From NCBI RefSeq assembly GCF_900114475.1, contig NZ_FOTE01000033.1, forward strand, positions 1 to 43,938: DNA of 43,938 bases, written 5' to 3'. Both the position numbers and the translations under genes were made by a program. This document shows positions 7,162-15,575 of this stretch, piece by piece. The notes beneath the pieces were generated by a model that was given only the letters and a program-made list of their open reading frames with translations, was not told where the DNA came from and made no database searches. The DNA comes from Paenibacillus sp. 1_12 (GTDB taxonomy: Bacteria > Bacillota > Bacilli > Paenibacillales > NBRC-103111). Position 1 is the stretch's first letter. Every line of letters starts with the position of its first letter.

Positions 7162-7989
7162 TTATTCTTTCACTGCACCGGAGGTTAAGCCTGAAATAAT
7201 ATGCCTTTGGAATATAAGTACCAGGATAACGATCGGAATCGTTACAGTTATGGCGGCTGCCGAAATCTCGCCCCACGGAAAAGTGAATTCTCCTTGGAAC
7301 ATGGCAATTCCTACAGGTACAGTCATCATGTTTTGCTTGGAATTTATGGTTAAAGCGAAGAAAAATTCATGCCAGGCGTCAACAAACACAATAATCGCAG
7401 TCGTGTACAGTCCAGGTGCTGCCAAAGGAAGCAGAATCCTCCAAAAGGTCTGCATAATCGATGCCCCATCGACTTTAGCCGCTTCTTCAAGCTCGTATGG
7501 TATTTTTTGAAAAAAAGTTGTCATATACCAAATTGATAACGGCAGCGCGAACGTCGTGTAAGGAATTATGAGTCCCAGATAAGTATTCCGCAGACCCGTG
7601 GCTTGCATAAACAAAAAAATCGGAGAAATCGTGGCAATTTGCGGAAACATCGAAACAGCAAGCAGTACGCCCAAAAAGACGGATTTCCCCCAAAATTGAA
7701 GCCGGGCAATCGCATAAGCCGCAAAAGAAGCGACGATCAGACTATAAACCATCGTCAGGCCTGCTATCGAAAAGCTGTTGAGCAAATAACGGCCAAACGG
7801 ATGATTAACGAATACGCGTACGTAATTATCCAGTGTATACCCGGGTACGAATATATCAAAAGCATACGTCCCATACAGATACGCAGTTTGCTTAATGGAG
7901 GCCAGGAATATCCACATGAAAGGAAACATGGCCACCGCCACAAAAATCGTGATACCTGTATAGAAAAGGAAACCCGCTTTTTTAACCAT
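7162..7989 (-). CDS. carbohydrate ABC transporter permease (MalG type)
   Basis: Inner-membrane permease of a binding-protein sugar importer. The 275-residue protein has six predicted helices and the cytoplasmic EAA loop EEAAKVDGASIMQTFWRI, where the ATPase docks, at about residues 165-190. It ends with the family-typical ISGLTSGAVKE. GGGGGTAT precedes ATG 7989. It lies 13 bp after the MalF-type gene and 33 bp before the sulfatase. No ATPase gene is in the operon, so a shared MsmX-type ATPase is likely. Confidence 0.93.
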   Translation of the reverse strand: MVKKAGFLFYTGITIFVAVAMFPFMWIFLASIKQTAYLYGTYAFDIFVPGYTLDNYVRVFVNHPFGRYLLNSFSIAGLTMVYSLIVASFAAYAIARLQFWGKSVFLGVLLAVSMFPQIATISPIFLFMQATGLRNTYLGLIIPYTTFALPLSIWYMTTFFQKIPYELEEAAKVDGASIMQTFWRILLPLAAPGLYTTAIIVFVDAWHEFFFALTINSKQNMMTVPVGIAMFQGEFTFPWGEISAAAITVTIPIVILVLIFQRHIISGLTSGAVKE

Positions 7990-8001
7990 TTCGTATACCC
8001 C

Positions 8002-9303
8002 CTAACTCCCGCGTTTGCTGACTGCATCGGCGCCTAATATTTTTACATAGATCATACAAATGATGGCGATACATAGAAACACGATAACAGACAATGCAGA
8101 TCCTGCACCAAAGTTCAGCTCGGAAAACATCGTTTTGTAAGCATAAATGGATATCGATTCCGTCGAATTGGCTGGCCCGCCACCCGTAAGCACATAAATC
8201 AGGTCAAATACACGGAAGGCATCCAGTGTACGGAACATCACCGCAACGAGGATCGTGGTTTTTAAAGAGGGCAGCGTTATATGAATGAACTGTTTCCACC
8301 GTGTCGCACCGTCAACTTGGGCAGCTTCATATAATGAACCAGATATGGTCTGAAGTCCTGCCAACAGCAGCAAAGCAACAAAGGGGGAGGTCTTCCAAGT
8401 ATCTGCTAGAACAATAGAGAACATCGCTCCAGTCTTGGTAGACAGCAATGCGCTCATTTCCGGAATAAAACCGGCTTCAGCAAACAGCTTTGCCACAATA
8501 CCATTCTGGCCGTCATAAAGAAAGTGCCAGATCATAGCTGAAATGGCAGTCGGTGTTGCCCAAGGAATCAAAACCGCCGCCCGCACAAGTCCACGTCCCC
8601 GAAAGGAGCGGTTGATCAGGAGTGCTATAAGCAGGCCGAAAAGCATTTCCATCGAAACGGCATATACCGTGAACAATGAGGTGTTGCCGATAGATTGCCA
8701 TAAACGGGTATCCGTCATAAATTTCTTATAATGGCCTAGTCCGACAAAGTTCGGTTCGATAAAGGTTCCTTGGAGTGCGCTGGTTAATCCAATCGCATCG
8801 TCAGGACGTTTCATAATACCCTTCTCTTTCAACTGCACCAAGCTGCTTCGAATTTCATTAAGCTCAGACTTCATCCGGCCTGCCTTGTCATTATCCAGTT
8901 TCATATATTTGAGCTGCTCAGGTACTGGTTTAAAATCATATAATAGCCTGTCGATCAGCTCATACCTATCTTTTACCGCCGGATCTGTCTCCAGATCCTT
9001 TTGAATTTGCTCCGTCTTCAATCTTAACGGCTCCAATTGGGCACCCGTTGGACCACCTGTGCCAGCTTCGGTCTCCAGTGCTTTTAACAATATTGGTAAT
9101 GTTTCCGTGTATTTCTCCATATCCAACGCGTGCATGGTATGAATCTCGCTCTTTGTCGGATCGTTTAGACGAATATCATATAAACTGATCCAGAAGGAGC
9201 GCATGACCGGCCAAATGGCAATAGCACATATTAACAGCATAGCAGGCAAAATCAAAATATAGGCCGTCCTGCTTTCTTTTGTTAAACCCATTCGTTTAAA
9301 CAT
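8002..9303 (-). CDS. carbohydrate ABC transporter permease (MalF type) with large insert
   Basis: Second permease of the importer. After the first helix (about 16-36 from the chosen start) there is an insert of about 150 residues, hydrophilic and helix-rich, before the normal transmembrane domain resumes at NFVGLGHYKKF. The EAA loop is LYEAAQVDGATRWKQF. Most Gram-positive MalF-type permeases are near 300 residues; this one is about 433. Such an insert is reminiscent of the periplasmic P2 loop of enterobacterial MalF, though not evidently homologous. I start at ATG 9303, which has AGGTG 8 bases upstream; the frame is open to 9357. Confidence 0.9.
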   Translation of the reverse strand: MFKRMGLTKESRTAYILILPAMLLICAIAIWPVMRSFWISLYDIRLNDPTKSEIHTMHALDMEKYTETLPILLKALETEAGTGGPTGAQLEPLRLKTEQIQKDLETDPAVKDRYELIDRLLYDFKPVPEQLKYMKLDNDKAGRMKSELNEIRSSLVQLKEKGIMKRPDDAIGLTSALQGTFIEPNFVGLGHYKKFMTDTRLWQSIGNTSLFTVYAVSMEMLFGLLIALLINRSFRGRGLVRAAVLIPWATPTAISAMIWHFLYDGQNGIVAKLFAEAGFIPEMSALLSTKTGAMFSIVLADTWKTSPFVALLLLAGLQTISGSLYEAAQVDGATRWKQFIHITLPSLKTTILVAVMFRTLDAFRVFDLIYVLTGGGPANSTESISIYAYKTMFSELNFGAGSALSVIVFLCIAIICMIYVKILGADAVSKRGS

Positions 9304-9405
9304 TTCGGGGTCACCTACCTCTTGGCGCATCATAACAGGAAAAGAATGAAGAGTCATCCTGCTCTATGACCCTTCATTCTATATTTGTTATTTTGCCTTT
9401 TAATC

Positions 9406-10719
9406 TTACTTCGCAGCAACTGCCTGCTTAATTTGTGTATCTAGGTTAATTAGAGTCTGTTCCGGCGTTTGCTCTCCTGCGATCGCTTTGGATACTTCCA
9501 CTTGGATAATACCAGAGATTTTCGCATATTGCGGTGTTATCGTCCTTGGAATAGCGCTGCTCAGACCGTTAACAAAGTCACGATTAGCAAACAATGGGCT
9601 TGCCTTCTGTACGTCGGCATCGTCAAACAGTGGAAGATAAGTAGGAGTTTGGGTGCTGTTAATAGCTATAATCTTCTCACCCTCGGCGCTGACCATGAAT
9701 TTCAGAAACTCCCAAGACTCCTTCGGATGCTTGGAGTACTTGTTAATCGCCGCAAGCCAACCTCCGAGTGCTGCTGCCGAACGCGCGTCTCCTGAAGGAA
9801 GCGGAGCGATACCTACATTGCCTGCCACCTTAGATACTTTCGGATCATTCGCTTGTGCGTATAGAGCTGGCCAATGACGGGCGAACACGGCACTTCCTTC
9901 CATAAATGCGGTCAAGGTCTCTTTTTCCGTAAAGGTGTTAAGGTTAGAAGGTACTGCAGGAGACTTGGCGATTCTCACCAGCTGCTTTAACCCTTTAAGG
10001 GATTCGGGGCTGTTCACGGTAACGTTGCCCTTATCATCGATGATTTTACCACCGTAAGCACTAACCAACTCCGTAAAACTGACCGATAATCCTTCATACT
10101 GCTTCGCTTGTGTAACAAAACCGTACTGCGTACCGCCTTGGCCCTTCAATTGCTCTGCTTGTGTGATCAATTCATCCCAGGTTTTCGGAACTTCTTTCAC
10201 CAAATCCTTCCGGTAGTATAGCAGTCCTGAGTTATTATAACGAGGAAGCGCCCACTGTTGGCCATTGAAATAACCGGATTCGACTCCTGCCTTGAGGTAT
10301 TTGCTAAGATCCACATTATCATCTTTAATTAAGCGATCAAGCGGTAGGACAAATCCGGCTTGAGCGAACTCCGCAGGCCATACCACGTCCAGATTTACAA
10401 CGTCCACCTCAGCCGATTTACCTCCAAAAATCGTTACGAGCTGGTCATGCGTTTGGGAGGAGTCGTTCGGGAAGTCGCGTAATTCCACTTCAATGTTTGG
10501 AAACTTGGTTTGGAAAGCAGCAACAAGTTTTTTCGTTCCTTCGGTTTGATCCGCACCTTGTCCGAATACAATTTTCACCTTTTCAGCAGCTGGTTTGGTT
10601 TCTTTGGGCTGGTTGCTGTCTTGAGGAACAGCCTGTTTGGTGGGAGCCTCTCCACCGCAGGCGGCAAGCCCCGCAGTCATTGATAAAATCAGTGTTGTGT
10701 TCAATAATTTTTTCATCAT
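9406..10719 (-). CDS. sugar ABC transporter substrate-binding lipoprotein
   Basis: Extracellular binding protein of family 1 (MalE-like), 437 residues. The signal peptide ends with lipobox LAAC at 18-21, so it is anchored to the membrane by Cys21. A Lys/Glu/Pro-rich linker follows, then the VKIVFGQGAD start of the first lobe. GGAGGT lies upstream of ATG 10719. It is the first structural gene after the LacI operator at 10778-10793, and binds the sugar later desulfated by the sulfatase. Ligand unknown, probably a sulfated mono- or oligosaccharide. Confidence 0.92.
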   Translation of the reverse strand: MMKKLLNTTLILSMTAGLAACGGEAPTKQAVPQDSNQPKETKPAAEKVKIVFGQGADQTEGTKKLVAAFQTKFPNIEVELRDFPNDSSQTHDQLVTIFGGKSAEVDVVNLDVVWPAEFAQAGFVLPLDRLIKDDNVDLSKYLKAGVESGYFNGQQWALPRYNNSGLLYYRKDLVKEVPKTWDELITQAEQLKGQGGTQYGFVTQAKQYEGLSVSFTELVSAYGGKIIDDKGNVTVNSPESLKGLKQLVRIAKSPAVPSNLNTFTEKETLTAFMEGSAVFARHWPALYAQANDPKVSKVAGNVGIAPLPSGDARSAAALGGWLAAINKYSKHPKESWEFLKFMVSAEGEKIIAINSTQTPTYLPLFDDADVQKASPLFANRDFVNGLSSAIPRTITPQYAKISGIIQVEVSKAIAGEQTPEQTLINLDTQIKQAVAAK

Positions 10720-10777
10720 TTGTTTTTCAGACCTCCAGATTGGTTTTGTTTAGTATTTAAAAAGAGAGAATGGAACT

Positions 10778-10793
10778 CTGAAAAGCTTTTCAG
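10778..10793. promoter_or_regulatory. LacI-family operator in importer promoter
   Basis: CTGAAAAGCTTTTCAG is a perfect palindrome 59 bp upstream of the binding-protein start. Its 14-bp core TGAAAAGCTTTTCA recurs exactly in front of the LacI gene at 11886-11899. A 6-bp hairpin GGTTCT/AGAACC lies just beside it at 10803-10819. Confidence 0.78.
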
Positions 10794-10844
10794 ATCTGGG
10801 AAGGTTCTTGATCAGAACCCCGCTCCAACTTCCGCTCTCCACTG

Positions 10845-11861
10845 TTAAAAACGGTTTATTTCTTTAACCGAATCCCGCTCCTGGATCCAGTGGTTCATAT
10901 AGAACCTCTTTTCATCCAACACAACGCCATTTATTAAGCGATCCAGCATTCTAATCGCCTGCGAACCCATCTCATATAGAGGCTGGGCGACCGTCGTCAG
11001 CTTCGGGTAGCACATTCCTGCCATACGTGTGTTGTCAAAGCCGATTACTGATACTTCATCTGGTATCTTTACATTGTGCTCGTGCAGATAGGAAATCGCC
11101 GCAAGTGCTCTTTCGTCACTTGTTGCAAATACGGCAGTCATTTCTGGGAACTTCGTATGTAATGCTTTCATTGCTTTGTAACTGTCTTTAAAAAGGTAGT
11201 TGCCATATTCGATGCGGCTTTCCGGAACAAATTCGATGCCATGCGTACGCAAAGCACGCAGAAAACCTTGAATTCTCGGTAAACCGGATATCGGATCCAG
11301 CATCGAACCGCTGATCATCCCAATCATGGTATGACCTTTCTTGATCAAATATTCTGTCGCATCGTAAGCAGCTTGCTCATCATCAACCTTGACCGATGGA
11401 AAATCATATTCCAAACTGTGGGTGGCCGCGAGAACAATCGGGATGTTTAAACGTTTGAACACTTCGTAGCTATCTGGAAATATGGGTTCACTCGTGAATA
11501 CAATGCCGTCAATCTGCTTTTCACTGAGCACTTTCAGGCTGGATAGCCTACGCTGCTGATTATTATCCGTATTGCAAATGATCAGGTTATTACCGCATTC
11601 ATGGGCAGCGTCTTCCATACCCTTTATCACTTCCGCGTAAAATAAATTGGAAATATCGGGAATGAGAACACCTAATGTCTTAGTTCGTTTGTGAATCAGG
11701 CCTTGGGCTAATGCATTAGGAGAATAATTGAGCTCCAGGACCGCCTGTAATACCTTATCACGCTTGTCTTTAACAACTAGATCTGGATTATTCAGCACTC
11801 GTGAAACGGTACTGATTGAGACATTAGCCATCCGGGCTACATCTTTAATGGTTGACTTCAT
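10845..11861 (-). CDS. LacI family transcriptional regulator
   Basis: A 338-residue regulator: N-terminal helix-turn-helix and hinge (about 2-55; TIKDVARMANVSISTVSRVL), then a periplasmic-binding-protein-like sensor domain. AAGGTGAAAC precedes ATG 11861. It lies directly upstream of the sulfatase importer operon on the same strand with a 125-bp gap. Two identical palindromes, one before each unit, suggest that it represses both itself and the importer, and is released by the imported sugar. The ligand is inference. Confidence 0.92.
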   Translation of the reverse strand: MKSTIKDVARMANVSISTVSRVLNNPDLVVKDKRDKVLQAVLELNYSPNALAQGLIHKRTKTLGVLIPDISNLFYAEVIKGMEDAAHECGNNLIICNTDNNQQRRLSSLKVLSEKQIDGIVFTSEPIFPDSYEVFKRLNIPIVLAATHSLEYDFPSVKVDDEQAAYDATEYLIKKGHTMIGMISGSMLDPISGLPRIQGFLRALRTHGIEFVPESRIEYGNYLFKDSYKAMKALHTKFPEMTAVFATSDERALAAISYLHEHNVKIPDEVSVIGFDNTRMAGMCYPKLTTVAQPLYEMGSQAIRMLDRLINGVVLDEKRFYMNHWIQERDSVKEINRF

Positions 11862-11885
11862 TTTAGTTTCACCTTATGTTTGTCA

Positions 11886-11899
11886 TGAAAAGCTTTTCA
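11886..11899. promoter_or_regulatory. LacI-family operator before its own gene
   Basis: TGAAAAGCTTTTCA, identical to the core of the site at 10779-10792 and 24 bp upstream of the regulator start, implying autoregulation. Confidence 0.75.
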
Positions 11900-12128
11900 C
11901 AACCATTATAACAAAGGTTTTTTAGTTCAACCACTATTAATACTGAAGGATGTTCAACAGTTATACCAAGTATTATACTCTGAATTATGAGTTTTTCAAT
12001 AGGTAAATGATTTTTTCTCAGATAGTTCTTTTGATACGTACGGCTGAGCTCCTTTTTATACTTGATTGGAGAATTAAATCGGTCGTGAGATGTTGCTTCT
12101 TAACAGACTATTTAGCTGACACACCTTA

Positions 12129-12381
12129 ATGGAAGACCTGGTGAAGGCTCGTTTGTTCACAAACACCGCTTCAGGAACCGGATCAAGAAGTTATGTAGCA
12201 CGATTGGAGTCGCTTGAAGCGGTTATTACAAGGGCAAAGCTCACTGGTTTAACAAACCAAATTCCGCACCTATAAAAAAACCTATGCCGCCATCCATGGA
12301 TATATGAGCTCGGTTACAACTGAATTCGAATCCATTTTACATAAGGTTACAAGTCCCCTTATGCGTTTGAAAAAAAGGTAA
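12129..12381 (+). pseudogene. unrecognised frameshifted gene remnant
   Basis: An ATG-started frame MEDLVKARLFTNTASG runs to a stop at 12275. A second frame continues TYKKTYAAIHGYMSSVTTEF and ends LMRLKKR at 12381. The change of frame falls in a run of seven A at 12274-12280. Together about 85 residues. No family recognised and no good ribosome binding site. Confidence 0.33.
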
Positions 12382-12454
12382 TACGAGCAAATTGACTTAA
12401 GCTCATTAGAGCCTGCCGTAAAGGCAGACCCATTAAACCTTATTATCCTACTCC

Positions 12455-12576
12455 CTACCGTTTCACTTTATAAAACTCATGATACAGCTTCATCAAAGCC
12501 CGTTTCTCAATTCTTGATACATACGAACGCGAAATCCCGAGCGACTTAGCAATCTCCTGCTGTGTACGCTCCTCCA
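12455..12576 (-). pseudogene. sporulation sigma-K 3' fragment
   Basis: The frame ending at 12455 reads [19 protein letters not shown], then [16 protein letters not shown], the region 4 end of sigma-K (SigK/SpoIIIC), which recognises the -35 element. Only about 40 residues are family-like; upstream sequence (to about 12600) is open but unrelated, and no start exists. A sporulating host must have an intact sigK elsewhere. It sits among other gene fragments. Confidence 0.75.
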
Positions 12577-12785
12577 AAATATCCAAATTTCGATAAATGT
12601 GTGGTTGACTGCCAACACGTATCGCCCCACCGCGCGATGCAGAGGAAGCCGTTGCCTATTTTAATTCTTCTCTCAGAGGTAAGGACAACCTTGCGTATCG
12701 ACGGTTCCAGGAAACTTTATAGTTAGTAGTATCGACATCAAAACGGAGTGGCAAATACGTAAAATTTCTGTATTGGCTAGAATCT

Positions 12786-13128
12786 CTAGATCGTAAGTAC
12801 TGCTTTACCCACAAATTGGCGATCTTTCAATTGATGTGCGACTGCGTCAATTTCCTCCCATGACTTCTGCACTTGGATTATGGTTTGAAATTTCCCTTTA
12901 GTAACCAACCGTGCAAGCATGGCAAGATCTGGCGCGGGCTCGTGGCGGTTGAATTCTTCACCTAGAAAAAAGCTATATAGTGTTCTTTCGCCCAAGCCGA
13001 GAATATTCAAAGTTGTGTTTTCCGATGAGGAATGACTCAGTGAAACGCAGATGCCTTGGGGGAATTAACTGAGGGAAGAGAGCGGCGAGCGTATCCCCTC
13101 CTACAGAATCAATGATAAAATCGCAGAA
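12786..13128 (-). pseudogene. zinc-type alcohol dehydrogenase/quinone oxidoreductase remnant
   Basis: C-terminal part of a medium-chain dehydrogenase/reductase. FIIDSVGGDTLAALFPQL marks the nucleotide-binding core; a frameshift in the CCCCC run near 13060 moves into CVSLSHSSSENTTLNILG, and the end WEEIDAVAHQLKDRQFVGKA is the family tail. About 110 of roughly 330 residues remain, with no start. Upstream the sequence changes abruptly into an unrelated plus-strand ORF. Confidence 0.7.
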
Positions 13129-13131
13129 CGG

Positions 13132-13323
13132 TTGGATTTGGATTGGGATACACAAGCTGAGGACGCATTCGAAATCTACAGCAAATTATCCGAAATCCGC
13201 CAGACGAAGTTTAACGAGTTGGTCAAGCGAGCGGTTTCCGAATGCCAAGCCGATTTCGACTCATTTCCGGAAAGCTATCAAACAGAAGATGATATGGAGA
13301 TATGGAGACATGGGGTGAGATAA
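13132..13323 (+). CDS. hypothetical protein (possible fragment)
   Basis: A 63-residue acidic, helix-rich frame from TTG 13132, starting MDLDWDTQAEDAFEIY. No ribosome binding site is seen and the frame is open further upstream, so it may be the 3' end of a larger gene joined to the dehydrogenase fragment. Family unknown. Confidence 0.3.
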   Translation: MDLDWDTQAEDAFEIYSKLSEIRQTKFNELVKRAVSECQADFDSFPESYQTEDDMEIWRHGVR

Positions 13324-13536
13324 TTGGTAAGATATGCGAGAAATTAGAAACAATCTTTGAGGAGCTCCTCGAATAATCGATTGGTTCAGCCATCCCCGCC
13401 GGCGGCCCGACGACGGTCGGAGCGATCGACCGCGACTAAGGACGCGGCTCCCCATTCAGTGGAACAGGTTGCCGATTTGGGCTTTACAAGGTTCTTCTTA
13501 ATGATGAGCCAAATCTTATATTTTGGGAAATTTGAA

Positions 13537-13582
13537 GAAAGAAGTTGTCCGCAGCCTAAACAGGCTTCGAATAACTTCTTTC
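13537..13582. repeat. 10-bp inverted repeat with inner stem
   Basis: GAAAGAAGTT (13537-13546) pairs with AACTTCTTTC (13573-13582); inside, GCCT and AGGC can pair. No T run, so not an obvious terminator. Confidence 0.5.
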
Positions 13583-13670
13583 GTTCCTTCTCTGAAGGTA
13601 CCATCTACCCGATACTACAGTTAGCAGAAAATCCTCAACATCCTGACCGAATTGATTACGTTGGGAATGA

Positions 13671-13742
13671 GATCAATTTCTTGTCAGTATCGGCAATGGG
13701 ATCAAGTTCTTGTCATTGGCTTGTGACAAGAACTTGATCCCA
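13671..13742. repeat. IS-end-like repeats with 19-bp perfect inverted repeat
   Basis: TGGGATCAAGTTCTTGTCA (13697-13715) is repeated inverted at 13724-13742 around an 8-base loop. A third, near-identical copy, GATCAATTTCTTGTCA, lies in direct orientation at 13671-13686, 29 bp before the second. The arrangement is like abutted insertion-sequence ends or a MITE remnant. Confidence 0.65.
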
Positions 13743-13865
13743 TAAAATACAAAAGCCACGATTTACAAGGCAGATTCGTCGTCAATTCTGAGTTGAATAT
13801 TCACTGTAAATGGAGGAGTGGTGGGAATCCCGACCGCCCCTATGCAAGATATGCTCTCCGGCCGT

Positions 13866-15071
13866 CTAATCGCCGCTGGAGAAAAATTGTGTGTAATAGT
13901 ACCTGTACTTTGACTTCGGGTTATACCCTGTTCCCACACCAAACCGCGTATGATTCTCAGAGAGCATGTTATTTCGATGTCCCTCGGAGTTCAGCCATCC
14001 GTTAAAAGATTCGATTCCGGAGATGCGGCCGGCCGATATATTCTCCCCGCTGCCGAAGTACGGCCCCTTGTTGTCCTTGTACCGGTCCCATGGGGACCGA
14101 CCGTCCAACCCGGTATGTTCGAAGTAATTTTGATCAGCCATATCCTGGCTGTGGCCTCTGGCTGTGATAGCCGCGGTTTCGTCATAGCCGAGCGGACGGA
14201 GGCCATAGTTGAACCGGAATGCATTGGTCGCATCCCAATTCTCCAGTTCATTAGCCCGGTGTACCTCCGGCTTGTCTACAAATTTATTGGAATCGAGTCT
14301 CCCGACGGTAACCAGAATGGCATGGACCTTGTTCTGCTCATATTTATCTGTAAACAGGGTCCCACCGCCCTTCACCGTTGTCACATGCAAATCGCCGTAG
14401 GCTAGCTCATCGTTGTAGCGAAATAGCTTGCTGTTTGTATAGAACCCACGAATCGTCCCTGAATCATCAATGCCGACCATAAGAAACGATGCATAATCCT
14501 TATTGTACACATGCCATTGAAACGGATAAATGCTTTCATCGATCCGGTCGGCCGGACCTAGACGGTTCCTCACCTCCTGCAAAGACTCCCCCAGAGTAAC
14601 CGTCTTGCTTCCGACGGTCAGCTTCTTCGGGCTTGTAATGGTGACAAGGCCTCCATTACTCCTCTCCTCCCAATCGACTAAGGCGCCGAATCCTTCGGCA
14701 ATGTAGCGCAGAGGCACGAAGGTCGTTCCATTCAGCAGAACCGGAGGGGAAGCCAGTGTTATGGTTTTACTGGTCCCTGTGCTGTCCACGCGTTTAACGG
14801 CTTCCGTACGGTCCAGCGTAAGCGCGTTGGTCACATCTCCCTTGATCAGGGTAATGCTCCTCGTAGTTTCATTCCATTGGACCTGAGCCCCTAGATTCTC
14901 GGAGATCGTCCGCAGCGGCACGAAGACCATCGCCTCCCGAATAACTGGCTTTTCATCGAAGCTAATGGCTTCTCCGTCCAGATTCACAGTAATTGTCGAA
15001 GCAGCGACCGTAGCAGTTGGTGCCATCAGCAGACACAGCAGGGCTACGACCCAAAGTATTTTTCCTCTCAA
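13866..15071 (-). CDS. secreted CAP-domain protein with copper amine oxidase-like N-domain
   Basis: A 401-residue exported protein. Signal peptide at 1-24; stalk-type copper amine oxidase N-terminal-like domain at about 27-150, with two repeats of the ITVNLDGEAI / VFVPLRTISENLGAQVQW pattern; a CAP-associated domain at about 155-270; and a CAP (SCP/PR1) domain at about 280-398 with RGHSQDMADQNYFEHTG, GENISAG and WLNSEGHRNNML. These are the usual conserved His, Glu and His of the CAP cleft. Such proteins are common in Paenibacillus and act at the cell surface, but their biochemical role is poorly defined. It stands alone. Confidence 0.9.
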   Translation of the reverse strand: MRGKILWVVALLCLLMAPTATVAASTITVNLDGEAISFDEKPVIREAMVFVPLRTISENLGAQVQWNETTRSITLIKGDVTNALTLDRTEAVKRVDSTGTSKTITLASPPVLLNGTTFVPLRYIAEGFGALVDWEERSNGGLVTITSPKKLTVGSKTVTLGESLQEVRNRLGPADRIDESIYPFQWHVYNKDYASFLMVGIDDSGTIRGFYTNSKLFRYNDELAYGDLHVTTVKGGGTLFTDKYEQNKVHAILVTVGRLDSNKFVDKPEVHRANELENWDATNAFRFNYGLRPLGYDETAAITARGHSQDMADQNYFEHTGLDGRSPWDRYKDNKGPYFGSGENISAGRISGIESFNGWLNSEGHRNNMLSENHTRFGVGTGYNPKSKYRYYYTQFFSSGD

Positions 15072-15306
15072 TGTAAGTCCTCCTAATTATATGGTAACTA
15101 GATTACCAGAAGATATCTCTCATTTTATACAGGACATTGACGTTTTTGCAATTCACAATACCTCTTAGTTTTTTTCAGACAGGAGGGATCTTGAACACCA
15201 GGAGGTTTTCTTCCTGCTCGAAGTTATCGATCCGCTGATGATATTTAGGTCTACGCTCTTTTGCAAGCCCCTCTGTAAAGAGTATTTTGGCTCGTAGAGA
15301 CTCAAA
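15072..15306. other. intergenic, no gene seen
   Basis: Only the upstream region of the CAP protein gene and short inverted repeats (AGGAGG/CTTCCT near 15202) before the transposase remnant. Confidence 0.4.
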
Positions 15307-15510
15307 TTAATATCCTCGCCCCAATCGATTAACACAGCATTTATACCGCTGACGCCTTATAAGAAGCCCTACACGCTTTCCGTGGATCGGTAAGTCCATA
15401 CAAATATGTTCTCTGTTACTGTGTTTGTATAGATTTGCTACGCAACCACAAATGAGGACATGACGAAGGTGGAGAGTTCGTCTCCACCTTAATTTGAAAG
15501 TCATGTTCAT
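15307..15510 (-). pseudogene. ISL3-family transposase N-terminal remnant
   Basis: DLPIHGKRVGLLIRRQRYKC is the N-terminal zinc-finger region of ISL3 transposases. In the other frame upstream, IKVETNSPPSSCPH supplies the first Cys pair, so there is a frameshift close to 15450. The rest of the transposase (about 300 residues) is missing and a stop follows at 15307. A dead insertion-sequence scar. Confidence 0.6.
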
Positions 15511-15575
15511 TTTACGCAACACTCAAAATAGTGAAGTGTACCAATTAAGTAAGTCCATTAGCTAACAGTTCCGAA

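Larger units (their letters stand above)
13324..13865. other. non-coding stretch with several hairpins
   Basis: No credible gene on either strand. It contains two inverted-repeat structures (13537-13582 and 13671-13742) that look like insertion-sequence ends. Confidence 0.5.

Noticed and set aside
53-9357. A single large prophage at the left end
   Set aside because: No capsid, portal, terminase or lysis genes are present; replication, recombinase and mini-genes fit a small, decayed plasmid- or ICE-like element better.
10803-10819. Hairpin GGTTCT/AGAACC as terminator of the LacI gene
   Set aside because: No T run follows on the minus strand, and it lies within the promoter region of the next gene, so read-through or promoter structure is as likely.
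12455-12600. Complete spoIIIC (split sigK with skin-type element)
   Set aside because: Only about 40 family-like residues remain and the serine recombinase at 4884 is remote and on another element, so no functional sigK rearrangement is supported.
13357-13737. Plus-strand ORF of 126 codons
   Set aside because: It runs through IS-like inverted repeats, has no ribosome binding site and no protein-like pattern.
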